64,000 bases of DNA, taken from the NCBI GenBank assembly GCA_017478725.1, contig JAFVDD010000004.1, positions 1-64,000 of the forward strand, in the 5' to 3' direction. The notes beneath the pieces are model-generated. The model had not been told where the DNA came from. It was given only the letters and a program-made list of their open reading frames with translations, and did not search any database. Position 1 is the first letter of the stretch, and each line of letters begins with the position of its first letter. This DNA comes from Paludibacteraceae bacterium (GTDB lineage Bacteria > Bacteroidota > Bacteroidia > Bacteroidales > Paludibacteraceae). Of the stretch, positions 40,566 to 48,993 are shown piece after piece. A program made the translations under genes and the position numbers.

Positions 40566-43427
40566 TTACAAGGAAATTCTGACAGTTACTTTTACTCCGT
40601 TTCTTCCCCAACCGCCGATACGCCGGCGTCCGTGAACCATCTGTGGCGAGCCATCCTCGTTGAGGACGGGTATATATTGGGTGGGGTGCTCCGGATCCGG
40701 AGCCATTTTCTGTATCATGTAGGGCAATTCGTAGTCGTTGTAGGTGAGGCGCCGGATATAATCTATGCGGATGAATTTGAGGATGTTCTCAAATCCGGCG
40801 GTAAGTTCCATATACGGCAGTTTGCCGATAGGCGAGGAGGTTCGGTAAGTGTCTTTAATATAGCCGTAGTTGTCGAAAGCGTTGTTTACGTCGCCATTCT
40901 CCCACGCCGTGTGCGGGAGGTCGTAGAGCCCGCTGCCGGTCTCCAGATACGGGTTGTTCTGCTTGGTCAAACCGCCGTAGATACCCTCGAAGCTGACTAC
41001 TCCGCGGAGTTTGAGTTTGTTGATACCCGGAATACGGTTCAATATCCATCCCTTGAAATAATAGGTGGCGAAAAGTGATACGTAGGCATCCATCATGAAC
41101 TCCATCGGTTTCATGAGGTTGAAGGAGCGTTGCGCCAGCAGGATGGAGGTGGATGACTGGGGAATATGGAGTTTGGTGAAAGGCACTTTCTGCCAAACCA
41201 TACCGGTGTTGACACGCATATCCAGGTGTCCGAACGCCGAGAACCAGAAACGCTTGTCAAACATCATTTCCGTTTTGTTGTAGAAGAAGCCGTCTCCTCC
41301 GTTGTGTCGGTCGTCCAGATAGCCGATAGTGTGAGTCAGACTGACGGTGGGGGCATCTTTCTCAATGCCCCACGGGCTCTTGATGCCGTTGCGGTCGATG
41401 CCGATAGTGGAGCCCGGCGAATATTCCAGTTCAAATACACCCTCGTAGTTGCGGTAGGAGCCTATATTGGTGAGGGTTTGTGTGTAGGTGGTGTCCGTGC
41501 CGGCGATGTTCCGGGTGTAGTCCACACGTTGGTACTGGAGCGAGCCCGCCGCGCGGTTGTTGGTGAAATCGAACGAGGCTTTGAGCATCAGATTGTTCCG
41601 CCACTCCTTCATATATTCCGCTTTGGCATGGAAGACGTACTGGGCAAACGGCATAGTAGGTTTGCTGGTAGGAATAGACATGAGGATATTGTCTCGTCGT
41701 ACTACGTCCGTCACCTGGCCTGGTTCCTCTATGTCGTATTGCGCCATCAGCTGTATATGGTGGCGCACGCCGTCATACGGCTGGTCTTTGTGTTTACCGA
41801 AGGTATAGACAAACGTGGCATTGTATTTCGGCAGCAGGTCTTTGGTGCCGAAGGCTACATACCCGCGGAAGAAGAACTGGTCATGCAGACGTGCCGTGGA
41901 ACCGCCGCCTACGCGAAGACGGACGCCCTCCAGCATGTTCCAGCTTACAAAATTGTAAATAGGGCCGAAGTCAAACTTGCTGAGGTACATAAACTCCGCT
42001 TTGCGGGTAGGGATATACTCGGTGGTGACAGCATTGACGAAGAGCGCCAGACTGTTGAACTTGGGAGTGTTGGTAAATTCGCGCACCAGGTCAACCACGG
42101 AGCTCTCATATTTCGTCAGGGGCTCGGGACGCATTTCATCGGTCCATTGCCCTTCCCAAACCAGTTCCGCGGTTGAGTCGTTGGTTTCCACTTCGCTGGC
42201 AGCCAGGGATGAAAATGTCTCTTTGGCTATAGGAGTATCCAGATCCCAGTCGGTATAAATCTTGGTCTGACGCGCCAGCATTCCCCGTTTCTCGTTCAGG
42301 ATAAAGAACTTGGCATAAGTGCTCGTCCTGTCCGGCGCCCAAATACCGTTCTCCAACTGCTTGTAACTGTGCTCGATAGAGAAATTGCTGACGAAATTGA
42401 GGTTGATGTCCGGCGGCACGTTGATAGCGTATTTCTTGAGCCTGTAGGTGCTGTCATTCACTATATACAGGTGACCCGTGAAACCGTAGCTCTCCGAGTT
42501 GACCGGCACGAACGCCAAGTCGATACACGGATAGCCGTCCACCATGATCGTGTCCATGATGTAGTATTGGTAGAATGTCACGGCTAATGTGGAGCTCAGC
42601 GGCGATACGAAACGGTTGAACAGGAGGTTCATGCTGTTGTCGTTGATATCTACGTCCTTGAAGATGGCGTTGATGTTTTTCTGGAAGGACTCGGAAGCGA
42701 TGACACTCTCCACGCCGAAAATGCGTTTCTTGTCCAGCACTTTTTTCTCGCGGTGGGGCTTGCGCTGGTAATATTCCGTGTTCAGGTGTTCGCGGATACT
42801 GACCGTCACGTTCGGATAGACGCCCGTGGTGTCGATGTATTTCTCTACAAACCTGAAATCACGCCAGAAGGGTTTGTCCCAATTCACTTTGATGTTATCC
42901 AGCGCAAACGACATGCGTGCATAACTCTTGGCGGTGTATTGGTCTTGGGCGGTGACGCAGAACGAGTCCTTATGGGCAATGACGTTCTTGATCAGCTCGA
43001 CAGCCGGGTTGCCTTTGCGCTTATAGTCGCGCTTGCGGTGCTTGGGAGTCACCACCAAATCTTGCAATCCATAAACGTCAGGCGTCAGTTTCACTTTTAC
43101 ATCCTTGCGGTTTTGGCCTTTGCGGAGTGTCAGCATCTCTGTCTTGTAGCCCATCATCACAAAATGGAGGGTCGTGTAGCCTTCGGTATTGCTGATACTG
43201 AACCGGCCGTCCATGTCCGAGGTCGTTCCTATCGTGGAAGGAATCATACCTTTGTTGGTGGTGGATTTCAGAAAGTATATCTGTACGAACGGCAGCGTCT
43301 CGCCGGTGTCGCCGTCAACAACCGTACCGCTGATACTTGTCCGTTGCGGTGCGTCCTGACCGCTCACGGCTACCGGCATCCACAGCCAGCACAATAGTAT
43401 GACTAATATGTTTTGTTTCCAGTTCAT
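40566..43427 (-). CDS. DUF5686 / carboxypeptidase-like outer-membrane protein
   Basis: About 953 residues from the ATG at 43427. A signal peptide ends near AVSGQ; a carboxypeptidase-like regulatory (CarboxypepD_reg) domain follows (about 30-115: ISGTVVDGDTGETLPFVQIY) and then the long DUF5686 region with a C-terminal barrel (repeated aromatic strands up to VKVTVRISL). The family is restricted to Bacteroidota and is thought to sit in the outer membrane; its role is unknown. An upstream ATG at 43472 would add residues coded by TCGTCCT heptamers, so the internal start was preferred. Confidence 0.88.
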   Translation of the reverse strand: MNWKQNILVILLCWLWMPVAVSGQDAPQRTSISGTVVDGDTGETLPFVQIYFLKSTTNKGMIPSTIGTTSDMDGRFSISNTEGYTTLHFVMMGYKTEMLTLRKGQNRKDVKVKLTPDVYGLQDLVVTPKHRKRDYKRKGNPAVELIKNVIAHKDSFCVTAQDQYTAKSYARMSFALDNIKVNWDKPFWRDFRFVEKYIDTTGVYPNVTVSIREHLNTEYYQRKPHREKKVLDKKRIFGVESVIASESFQKNINAIFKDVDINDNSMNLLFNRFVSPLSSTLAVTFYQYYIMDTIMVDGYPCIDLAFVPVNSESYGFTGHLYIVNDSTYRLKKYAINVPPDINLNFVSNFSIEHSYKQLENGIWAPDRTSTYAKFFILNEKRGMLARQTKIYTDWDLDTPIAKETFSSLAASEVETNDSTAELVWEGQWTDEMRPEPLTKYESSVVDLVREFTNTPKFNSLALFVNAVTTEYIPTRKAEFMYLSKFDFGPIYNFVSWNMLEGVRLRVGGGSTARLHDQFFFRGYVAFGTKDLLPKYNATFVYTFGKHKDQPYDGVRHHIQLMAQYDIEEPGQVTDVVRRDNILMSIPTSKPTMPFAQYVFHAKAEYMKEWRNNLMLKASFDFTNNRAAGSLQYQRVDYTRNIAGTDTTYTQTLTNIGSYRNYEGVFELEYSPGSTIGIDRNGIKSPWGIEKDAPTVSLTHTIGYLDDRHNGGDGFFYNKTEMMFDKRFWFSAFGHLDMRVNTGMVWQKVPFTKLHIPQSSTSILLAQRSFNLMKPMEFMMDAYVSLFATYYFKGWILNRIPGINKLKLRGVVSFEGIYGGLTKQNNPYLETGSGLYDLPHTAWENGDVNNAFDNYGYIKDTYRTSSPIGKLPYMELTAGFENILKFIRIDYIRRLTYNDYELPYMIQKMAPDPEHPTQYIPVLNEDGSPQMVHGRRRIGGWGRNGVKVTVRISL

Positions 43428-43436
43428 TCTGTTCTT

Positions 43437-43478
43437 TCGTACATCGTCCTTCGTCCTTCGTCCTTCGTACATCGTACA
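43437..43478. repeat. Six heptamers between aroG and the DUF5686 gene
   Basis: TCGTACA, TCGTCCT, TCGTCCT, TCGTCCT, TCGTACA, TCGTACA. The run fills almost the whole gap between the aroG stop and the preferred start of the DUF5686 gene. Confidence 0.9.
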
Positions 43479-43481
43479 TTT

Positions 43482-44513
43482 TTATTTCTGTTTCTTCACG
43501 CTTTCGGCATGAATGATATCGAATAGTTTTTGGGCAAACTCTTCCGGCAATCCGTGCTGAGCGGCCCACTGACGCCGTTCGCGGACAATCTGTTCGTACC
43601 GTTCCGGCTGCAGCGGTGCCACGCCGTTCGCTTTTTTCCATTCGCCTATCCGGCGGCTTACATCCATCCGCGCGGCAATAGTATCCCACAGGCGGTCGTC
43701 CAACTCGTCAATCTCAGCCCGCAGCCAGATGAGCTCTTTCTCTCCTTTGATAGGCGAAATCAGACTGGCGAGAGATGGAGAAGCCAATTGACTTTTGGCT
43801 TCGAAAAGGGAAGGCGTGCGGGGAGCACAAGCCGACCGAGAACGAGAGAGAATCGGACCGAGAGAGTCTCGCAACAGAATCGGGGTCAACTGCTGCTTAT
43901 TGTCTGACAAAGCCTTCTCAGGACAGCAATGCACCTCTATCATCGAGCCGTTGTAATCCAGTTCCGCAGCCTTGTTCATCAGTCCTTGTATGCGGTTGGC
44001 ATCGCCGCTCATGTGGCTGGGGTCGATCAGCAGCGGCAACTCCGGCTTGGCTATGCGTACCGCGTGAGCCATCGCCCAGCAGGGACGGTGGTTGCAGCCG
44101 CGGTGAACAGCTATCACGGGCACGCCAGTTTGTTCTATCCGTTCGATGTTGCCGAGCCACAACGCCGCATCTTCGCTCACGGGGTTCTTGACCAGCACGC
44201 CTTGCGGTTTATGCTTCATCTGATGGATCGTGTCGGCTATCGCCTGCACGGCAATAGGGTTGGCACTTGTGCGGGCGCCGATCCATAAGTAATCCACGCC
44301 GGCAAAAAGAGCCGTCCTGACATGCTCGGGGGTGGCTGCTTCGGTAGCAACAGGCAAACCCAGCCGCTCTTTCACTTCATTGAGCCAACTCAACGCCTCT
44401 TCGCCTACGCCTTGAAAAGTGTCAGGACTCGTGCGCGGTTTCCACACGCCCGCGCGAAATATAAAAGGAGCAGAGCCGCATACCTCTTTCAATTGGTGCG
44501 CGGTCTCTAACAC
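43482..44513 (-). CDS. DAHP synthase-chorismate mutase fusion
   Basis: At least 343 residues. The N-terminal part is a KDO8P/DAHP synthase barrel (IFRAGVWKPRTSPDTFQGVG; VATEAATPEHV; LWIGARTSAN; VLVKNPVSEDAALWLG; DPSHMSGDANRI). A linker of about 45 residues, rich in Ser, Arg and Pro, leads to an AroQ chorismate mutase (LRAEIDELDDRLWDTIAAR, about 257-343). It joins PEP and erythrose-4-phosphate and then converts chorismate to prephenate. GTG 44513 is the first standard start, but homology continues upstream in frame to 44591 (ILGPCSAETREQ, which holds the metal-binding Cys), with no ATG, GTG or TTG there. Confidence 0.88.
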   Translation of the reverse strand: MLETAHQLKEVCGSAPFIFRAGVWKPRTSPDTFQGVGEEALSWLNEVKERLGLPVATEAATPEHVRTALFAGVDYLWIGARTSANPIAVQAIADTIHQMKHKPQGVLVKNPVSEDAALWLGNIERIEQTGVPVIAVHRGCNHRPCWAMAHAVRIAKPELPLLIDPSHMSGDANRIQGLMNKAAELDYNGSMIEVHCCPEKALSDNKQQLTPILLRDSLGPILSRSRSACAPRTPSLFEAKSQLASPSLASLISPIKGEKELIWLRAEIDELDDRLWDTIAARMDVSRRIGEWKKANGVAPLQPERYEQIVRERRQWAAQHGLPEEFAQKLFDIIHAESVKKQK

Positions 44514-44591
44514 TTGTTCGCGTGTTTCAGCGGAACAAGGCCCTAAGATATGGAGCGGTGATCGGAGAATAACGGCAAGGGTACGCTTGGG

Positions 44592-45041
44592 TTAATAAAT
44601 CAGTTTCAGACGGAAAAACATGTCTTCCGGATTGATAAGATTGCCTTTCTCGTCCTTGCTATAAGCGTAATCGGAATTACGCAGCTGCACCTCCACAAAA
44701 CCTACGCCGTACAGATAATCGATGTGCTGCGTGTAATAAACGGTTGCAGCCCCGTTGTCCTCCGAGCGGTACAAACTTTCCGGCAGCAGGGTCTGGCACG
44801 CATCTTTTGTGCCGTAGTTGTATTCGCGGTAAACTGCCACCTCGCCGAAATCATAGACATAAGCGGTGATCTCAGGAACCGAAAAATGATAGTAGAACTG
44901 TTGTGCTGCATCGTCCCACTGCCAGTCTTTTTGCAGGACTGTCAGGTTGTAGGTCTCTGAGTGCTTGGGAGCTTCTTTGTTGCATCCCGTCAGAGCCATT
45001 ACAAGGCACACAAGCAGACTGATAAAAGAGATTTTTTTCAT
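44592..45041 (-). CDS. Small lipoprotein of unknown function
   Basis: A 149-residue product from the ATG at 45041. Lipobox LTGC (Cys about residue 20) follows a clear signal peptide; the mature part is aromatic and charged (LTVLQKDWQWDDAAQQFYYHF), as in several small Bacteroidota lipoproteins. I do not recognise the family. Its stop codon (44592-44594) is in the same reading frame as the aroG gene and directly touches the beginning of the aroG homology. It is the first gene after the promoter at 45062-45093. Confidence 0.8.
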   Translation of the reverse strand: MKKISFISLLVCLVMALTGCNKEAPKHSETYNLTVLQKDWQWDDAAQQFYYHFSVPEITAYVYDFGEVAVYREYNYGTKDACQTLLPESLYRSEDNGAATVYYTQHIDYLYGVGFVEVQLRNSDYAYSKDEKGNLINPEDMFFRLKLIY

Positions 45042-45061
45042 AAAAAGTACAAATTCGGCTA

Positions 45062-45093
45062 CAAAATTACTGCTTTTTTTGCATATATGCAAA
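45062..45093 (-). promoter_or_regulatory. Promoter of the lipoprotein-aroG run
   Basis: TTTG (complement of 45090-45093), 20-bp spacer ending in GCAG, and TAATTTTG (complement of 45062-45069). Leader about 14 nt. Confidence 0.82.
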
Positions 45094-45109
45094 TAATTTA
45101 GTACTTTTG
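45078..45109 (+). promoter_or_regulatory. Promoter of the glucosaminidase gene
   Basis: TTTG at 45078-45081, 20-bp spacer and TACTTTTG at 45102-45109. The perfect palindrome TTGCATATATGCAA (45079-45092) serves as -33 region for both directions. Confidence 0.85.
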
Positions 45110-45132
45110 CACGATAATTTCAACAAACGAGT

Positions 45133-46212
45133 ATGAAAAAGACCTTTTTTGCGATGATTGTAACGGCTTGTGCGCTTGGGTTGCAGGCGCAGAATCTGAA
45201 TCCCAAGTATTTGGCATATATCGAGGAATGGAAAGACGTCGCTGTTCAGAATCAGGCTGATTTCGGTATCCCGGCTCCGATAATTATGGCGCAGGCGCTG
45301 CTGGAGTCGGGAGCAGGGCAGAGCGAGTTGGCGCTGAACGCCAACAACCATTTCGGTATCAAGTGTACCGGCGAATGGATGGGTGCGGTCTATTATCATG
45401 ACGACGACAAAAAGGATGACTGCTTCCGCAGTTACGGCGATGCGGCGGAGTCGTTCAAGGACCACGCGCTCTTTCTGCAACGTCCGCGCTACGCCACCTG
45501 TTTTGAGATTGCCGTCGAGGATTACGAGGGATGGGCGTACAGGTTGCGTGAGTGCGGTTATGCCACGGACAGAAATTATGCACCCAAGCTGATCAAACTG
45601 ATAGAAGATTACCGTCTGGACACGCTGGGACGCAACACTCCTGCCGGCAAGTATGACCCGAACAAGGTATATACCGCCCCGCGCCAAAGCACGCGTCCGG
45701 AGCAGAACAAAACCCTTGTGTCCGAAGCTACGGAAAAGAAAGCCGCTGTGGTCAAGGTGGCTGCTCCTATAGTTGTAGTGAACAGCGATCCCGAACCGCC
45801 ATACACGCCGGCGCTCTCTGCGCGTGAAGAGAAAGAGCACTTCTTTTTGATGCACGCGAAGAAAAAATGCAACGGGGTGGCTTATGTGGAAGCGCGTGAA
45901 GGGGACACCTACGCAAATGTGGCTTTCCGTTTGAACGTACGCGAGCGCGATCTGCGTGAGAACAACGATGCGCTGGGGCGTGACCTGAAGCAGGGCGACC
46001 GCATCTATTTGTCCGCCAAAAAACAGTTTGCACCGCAGGAGAAAGCCCTTTTGTGGGTACATCCCGGCGAGTCGCTCTGGGAGATTTGTCAGCGAGAGGG
46101 CGTACAGATGCAGTCGGTGCAGAAACTGAACGAACTGGATCCGGCTGTGCGTGTGTTCCATACAAGGCAGCAGATTTATCTGCGCAAAGTAAAAGAAGAG
46201 AATGGCAAATAG
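45133..46212 (+). CDS. Glucosaminidase with two LysM domains
   Basis: A 359-residue secreted enzyme. After the signal peptide (ending LQAQ) comes a FlgJ/LytB-type glucosaminidase domain (about 30-165: SGAGQSELALNANNHFGIKC holds the catalytic Glu region; FRSYGDAAESFKDHALFL is typical). A linker of about 80 residues leads to two LysM repeats (about 255-300 and 310-355) for peptidoglycan binding. It should cut N-acetylglucosaminyl bonds of peptidoglycan. It overlaps the DUF721 gene by 11 bp. Confidence 0.92.
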   Translation: MKKTFFAMIVTACALGLQAQNLNPKYLAYIEEWKDVAVQNQADFGIPAPIIMAQALLESGAGQSELALNANNHFGIKCTGEWMGAVYYHDDDKKDDCFRSYGDAAESFKDHALFLQRPRYATCFEIAVEDYEGWAYRLRECGYATDRNYAPKLIKLIEDYRLDTLGRNTPAGKYDPNKVYTAPRQSTRPEQNKTLVSEATEKKAAVVKVAAPIVVVNSDPEPPYTPALSAREEKEHFFLMHAKKKCNGVAYVEAREGDTYANVAFRLNVRERDLRENNDALGRDLKQGDRIYLSAKKQFAPQEKALLWVHPGESLWEICQREGVQMQSVQKLNELDPAVRVFHTRQQIYLRKVKEENGK

Positions 46213-46492
46213 TGCTGTTTCGATTAGCGAAGCGCTGGTGGACTACCTGCGCGACAGCGGTTTGGAGAAACCCGTACTGGAAGTGCAAGTGGAGGAAGCA
46301 TGGCCACGGGTAATGGGAGACATCGTCACCCGCATGACAAGGAGTGTGGAAGTCAAGAACGGCACACTCTTTGTCCGCGTGTCAAGCGCTGCGCTCAAAG
46401 CCCAGTTGTTCGAGAACCGCTTTGAACTGGTGCGCCGCCTCAACGACACGGTCGGTGCGCCCGTTCTCAAAGACTGCAGAATCTTAGGCTGA
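46202..46492 (+). CDS. DUF721 protein
   Basis: A 96-residue protein of the DUF721 (DciA-like) family: VEEAWPRVMGDIVTRMTRSVEVKNGTLFV and VSSAALKAQLFENR are the two conserved blocks. In other bacteria DciA loads the replicative helicase; in Bacteroidota the short form is uncharacterised. It overlaps the glucosaminidase gene upstream and shares one base with the mutS2 start (TGATG). Confidence 0.9.
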   Translation: MANSAVSISEALVDYLRDSGLEKPVLEVQVEEAWPRVMGDIVTRMTRSVEVKNGTLFVRVSSAALKAQLFENRFELVRRLNDTVGAPVLKDCRILG

Positions 46493-48822
46493 TGAATTAT
46501 CCTGTCAATATAGAGCAAAAGATAGATTTTACGGTGTTGCGCGAAGAACTGCGACGCCGTTGCTCGTCCACGCTGGGACAAGAACTGGTGGATGAAATGC
46601 AGATGCTGACCGATTACGAGTCAGTCAGTCGGCTGCTCTCCCTCTCCGACCAGATGCGGCAAGCCAGATCAGATGCGTCGCTCACCTTCCCGAGGGGCGA
46701 TATACACGATATACGCAAAGCCGTGGCGCGGATTCGCATTGAGGGATTGTTTCTGGATGAAGCCGAACTGGACGCACTCCGCAAATCGCTCTCTTTTGCT
46801 GCCGAACTGGAGAAATTCTTCCTTGCGCTGGACGAGACACGCTATCCGCTGTTACGCGGGCTGGCAAATCCTTCTGACAACTCCGGTGCGCTGGCGCGGA
46901 TTGTTGGGGCAATCGACAAGATTCTTGACCGCTACGGGCGGCTTGCTGACAGTGCTTCGCCAGAACTGGCGCATATCCGTCGTGAGATTTCCAACCTGCA
47001 AGGCAGTGTCGGTCGCACTCTGGCGTCTATTCTTCGTCAGGCCAAGACGGATGGGTTGGTGGACGGCGACGCTGCGCCTACATTGCGCGAAGGACGTCTG
47101 GTCATTCCCGTGCCGCCTGCCTACAAACGCAAAATAGGCGGTATTGTTCACGACGAATCGGCTACCGGCAAAACCGTTTATATAGAGCCGCAACAGGTAG
47201 TAGATGCCAACAACCATATACGCGAACTGGAAGGCGCAGAACGGCGTGAACGGATCAGGATTTTGCAGGAGATTACCAACTACCTGCGTCCGCAGACCGA
47301 ACTGATCATGCTGAGCCAGCAGATGCTGGCGGAGGTGGATTTTCTCACTGCCAAGGTGTCGCTTGCCGAAACGCTTCATGCTATTCGTCCCGAGGTGGTC
47401 AAAGAACCTCTGCTGGAATGGCGCGAGGCGCGGCATCCTGTCCTTTTGCTTCATTATATGCCGCAAGGCAAAACCGTTGTGCCTTTGGATATACGGCTGA
47501 AGGAAAACGAGAACCGCGTGCTCGTCATCTCCGGCCCCAACGCCGGTGGCAAATCCGTCTGCCTGAAGACGGTAGCGCTGCTGCAATACATGACCCAGTG
47601 CGGTTTGCTGGTGCCGGTAGGCGAAGCCAGCAGAGTGGGGATGTTCAGCCAACTGATGATAGACATAGGCGACGAGCAGTCTATCCGGGACGAACTGTCC
47701 ACCTATTCCTCCCACCTGCGCAACATGAAGACTTTTCTGCGCCAGGCGGATAGCGAGACACTCTTTATGATTGACGAGATGGGCACAGGCACGGAGCCGC
47801 TCATAGGCGGCGCGATTGCCGAGGCGGTGCTGCGTGAGTTGGTCAACAAAGGCGCTTTCGGCATTGTTACAACCCACTATACCAACCTCAAGCATTTTGC
47901 CGAGCAGACATCGGGCGTAGTGAATGGCGCAATGCTGTACGACCGCGGAGCGATGAGACCCCTCTTCCAACTCTCCATCGGTCAGGCGGGAAGTAGTTTC
48001 GCCATAGAGATTGCACGCCAGATAGGACTGAGTGAACCCTTGATCAAGTATGCCACGAATCTTGTCGGGGAAGAGCATATTGATTACGACAAACAGTTGC
48101 AGGACATAGCGCGTGACAAACGGTATTGGGAGAACAAGCGTCAGCAGATCCGCCAGAAAGAGAAAACATTAGAGGAGAAGATTGCCCAGTATGACGAGCA
48201 GATGAGCGGAATCAAACAGAAGAAACGCGAGATGCTGGACGAAGCACGTCAGCAGGCTGCGGATCTGTTGCAACAAAGCAATGCCACGATTGAACGAACC
48301 ATCCGCGAAATCAAAGAGGCGAAGGCGGACAAGGAACGCACCAAAGCCGCCCGCCGGAAAGTGGAGGCGATGAAAGAGAAAGTGCAACAACCGGCTCCCA
48401 AGAATACGAAAACGCCGGGTACGCCTGCTGCAACGAAAACCCCTAAGGTCCTTAAGGACTTTAGAGACCTTAAACTCCTCAAAGGCTCCGTGGAGCCTGT
48501 TTCTTCCGCCCAAAGCAATACTGCCGTCCGTTCCACCGTCCGCCAGAGGACGCTGGCGTTTGAACGCACGCTGGATATCCGCGGTATGCGTGTGGATGAG
48601 GCTACGGAGAAACTGATTGCCTATATGGATGACGCGCAGATGGTAGGCGCAGGCGAAGTGACGATACTCCATGGCACAGGCACTGGCGCGCTGAAACAAC
48701 TGACACGCGATTATTTGAACGACCTCAACCGCCAGCGCCGCAAACGAGGAATCATACCTTTGGATTTCGGCGACGGCGATGTCAATCACGGCGGCGCAGG
48801 ACTGACGATCGTACGATTATAG
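46492..48822 (+). CDS. mutS2: Endonuclease MutS2
   Basis: A 776-residue protein. An N-terminal core and clamp region leads to the ABC-type ATPase (GPNAGGKSVCLKT, about 343-355; DEMGTGTEP), a coiled coil (about 525-640) and a C-terminal Smr nuclease domain (about 695-776: LDIRGMRVDEAT, LHGTGTGALK). MutS2 suppresses recombination and rescues collided ribosomes in other bacteria. The linker before Smr (about residues 640-690) is low-complexity and contains a nine-mer run (48442-48486) and a palindrome. The last five codons and the stop are the first unit of a 21-bp array. Confidence 0.94.
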   Translation: MNYPVNIEQKIDFTVLREELRRRCSSTLGQELVDEMQMLTDYESVSRLLSLSDQMRQARSDASLTFPRGDIHDIRKAVARIRIEGLFLDEAELDALRKSLSFAAELEKFFLALDETRYPLLRGLANPSDNSGALARIVGAIDKILDRYGRLADSASPELAHIRREISNLQGSVGRTLASILRQAKTDGLVDGDAAPTLREGRLVIPVPPAYKRKIGGIVHDESATGKTVYIEPQQVVDANNHIRELEGAERRERIRILQEITNYLRPQTELIMLSQQMLAEVDFLTAKVSLAETLHAIRPEVVKEPLLEWREARHPVLLLHYMPQGKTVVPLDIRLKENENRVLVISGPNAGGKSVCLKTVALLQYMTQCGLLVPVGEASRVGMFSQLMIDIGDEQSIRDELSTYSSHLRNMKTFLRQADSETLFMIDEMGTGTEPLIGGAIAEAVLRELVNKGAFGIVTTHYTNLKHFAEQTSGVVNGAMLYDRGAMRPLFQLSIGQAGSSFAIEIARQIGLSEPLIKYATNLVGEEHIDYDKQLQDIARDKRYWENKRQQIRQKEKTLEEKIAQYDEQMSGIKQKKREMLDEARQQAADLLQQSNATIERTIREIKEAKADKERTKAARRKVEAMKEKVQQPAPKNTKTPGTPAATKTPKVLKDFRDLKLLKGSVEPVSSAQSNTAVRSTVRQRTLAFERTLDIRGMRVDEATEKLIAYMDDAQMVGAGEVTILHGTGTGALKQLTRDYLNDLNRQRRKRGIIPLDFGDGDVNHGGAGLTIVRL
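48442..48486 (+). repeat. Five in-frame nine-mers inside mutS2
   Basis: CCTAAGGTC, CTTAAGGAC, TTTAGAGAC, CTTAAACTC, CTCAAAGGC encode a three-residue repeat (PKV LKD FRD LKL LKG). The palindrome AGGCTCC-GT-GGAGCCT (48483-48498) follows directly. Confidence 0.82.
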
Positions 48823-48890
48823 AACCCGATCGCACGATTATAGAACTCGATCGTACGATTATAGAACTCGATCGCACGATTATATGACAA
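48807..48890 (+). repeat. Four 21-bp units starting inside mutS2
   Basis: Units start at 48807, 48828, 48849 and 48870, each beginning GATCGYACGATTATA followed by GAAC or GACA. The first unit encodes the MutS2 C-terminus with its TAG stop; the others are intergenic copies. Each unit includes ATCGTACGAT or ATCGCACGAT, the former a perfect palindrome. The length is three times seven. Confidence 0.93.
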
Positions 48891-48936
48891 ACTCGGGTCA
48901 ATCCCGACGGTCAGCCGACGGTCAGCCGACAGTCAG
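48891..48936 (+). repeat. Hairpin plus undecamers, related to 9121-9170
   Basis: ACTCGGGTCAATCCCGACGG is followed by TCAGCCGACGG, TCAGCCGACAG. Read on the opposite strand, 9121-9170 has almost the same sequence with GATT in place of CAAT in the loop. At both loci it lies a short distance downstream of a gene in the same relative orientation. Confidence 0.87.
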
Positions 48937-48993
48937 TGCTGAGGTAAAGGGGACGATAGAGGGAGAAACTAAAATAAATACACCAAATACATT

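Noticed and set aside
45067-46161. 364-codon frame antisense to the glucosaminidase
   Set aside because: Shadow frame; the plus-strand gene has a signal peptide, catalytic domain and LysM repeats.
48807-48936. CRISPR-like array after mutS2
   Set aside because: Units are 11 or 21 bp in direct contact, with no spacers of constant length and no cas genes.
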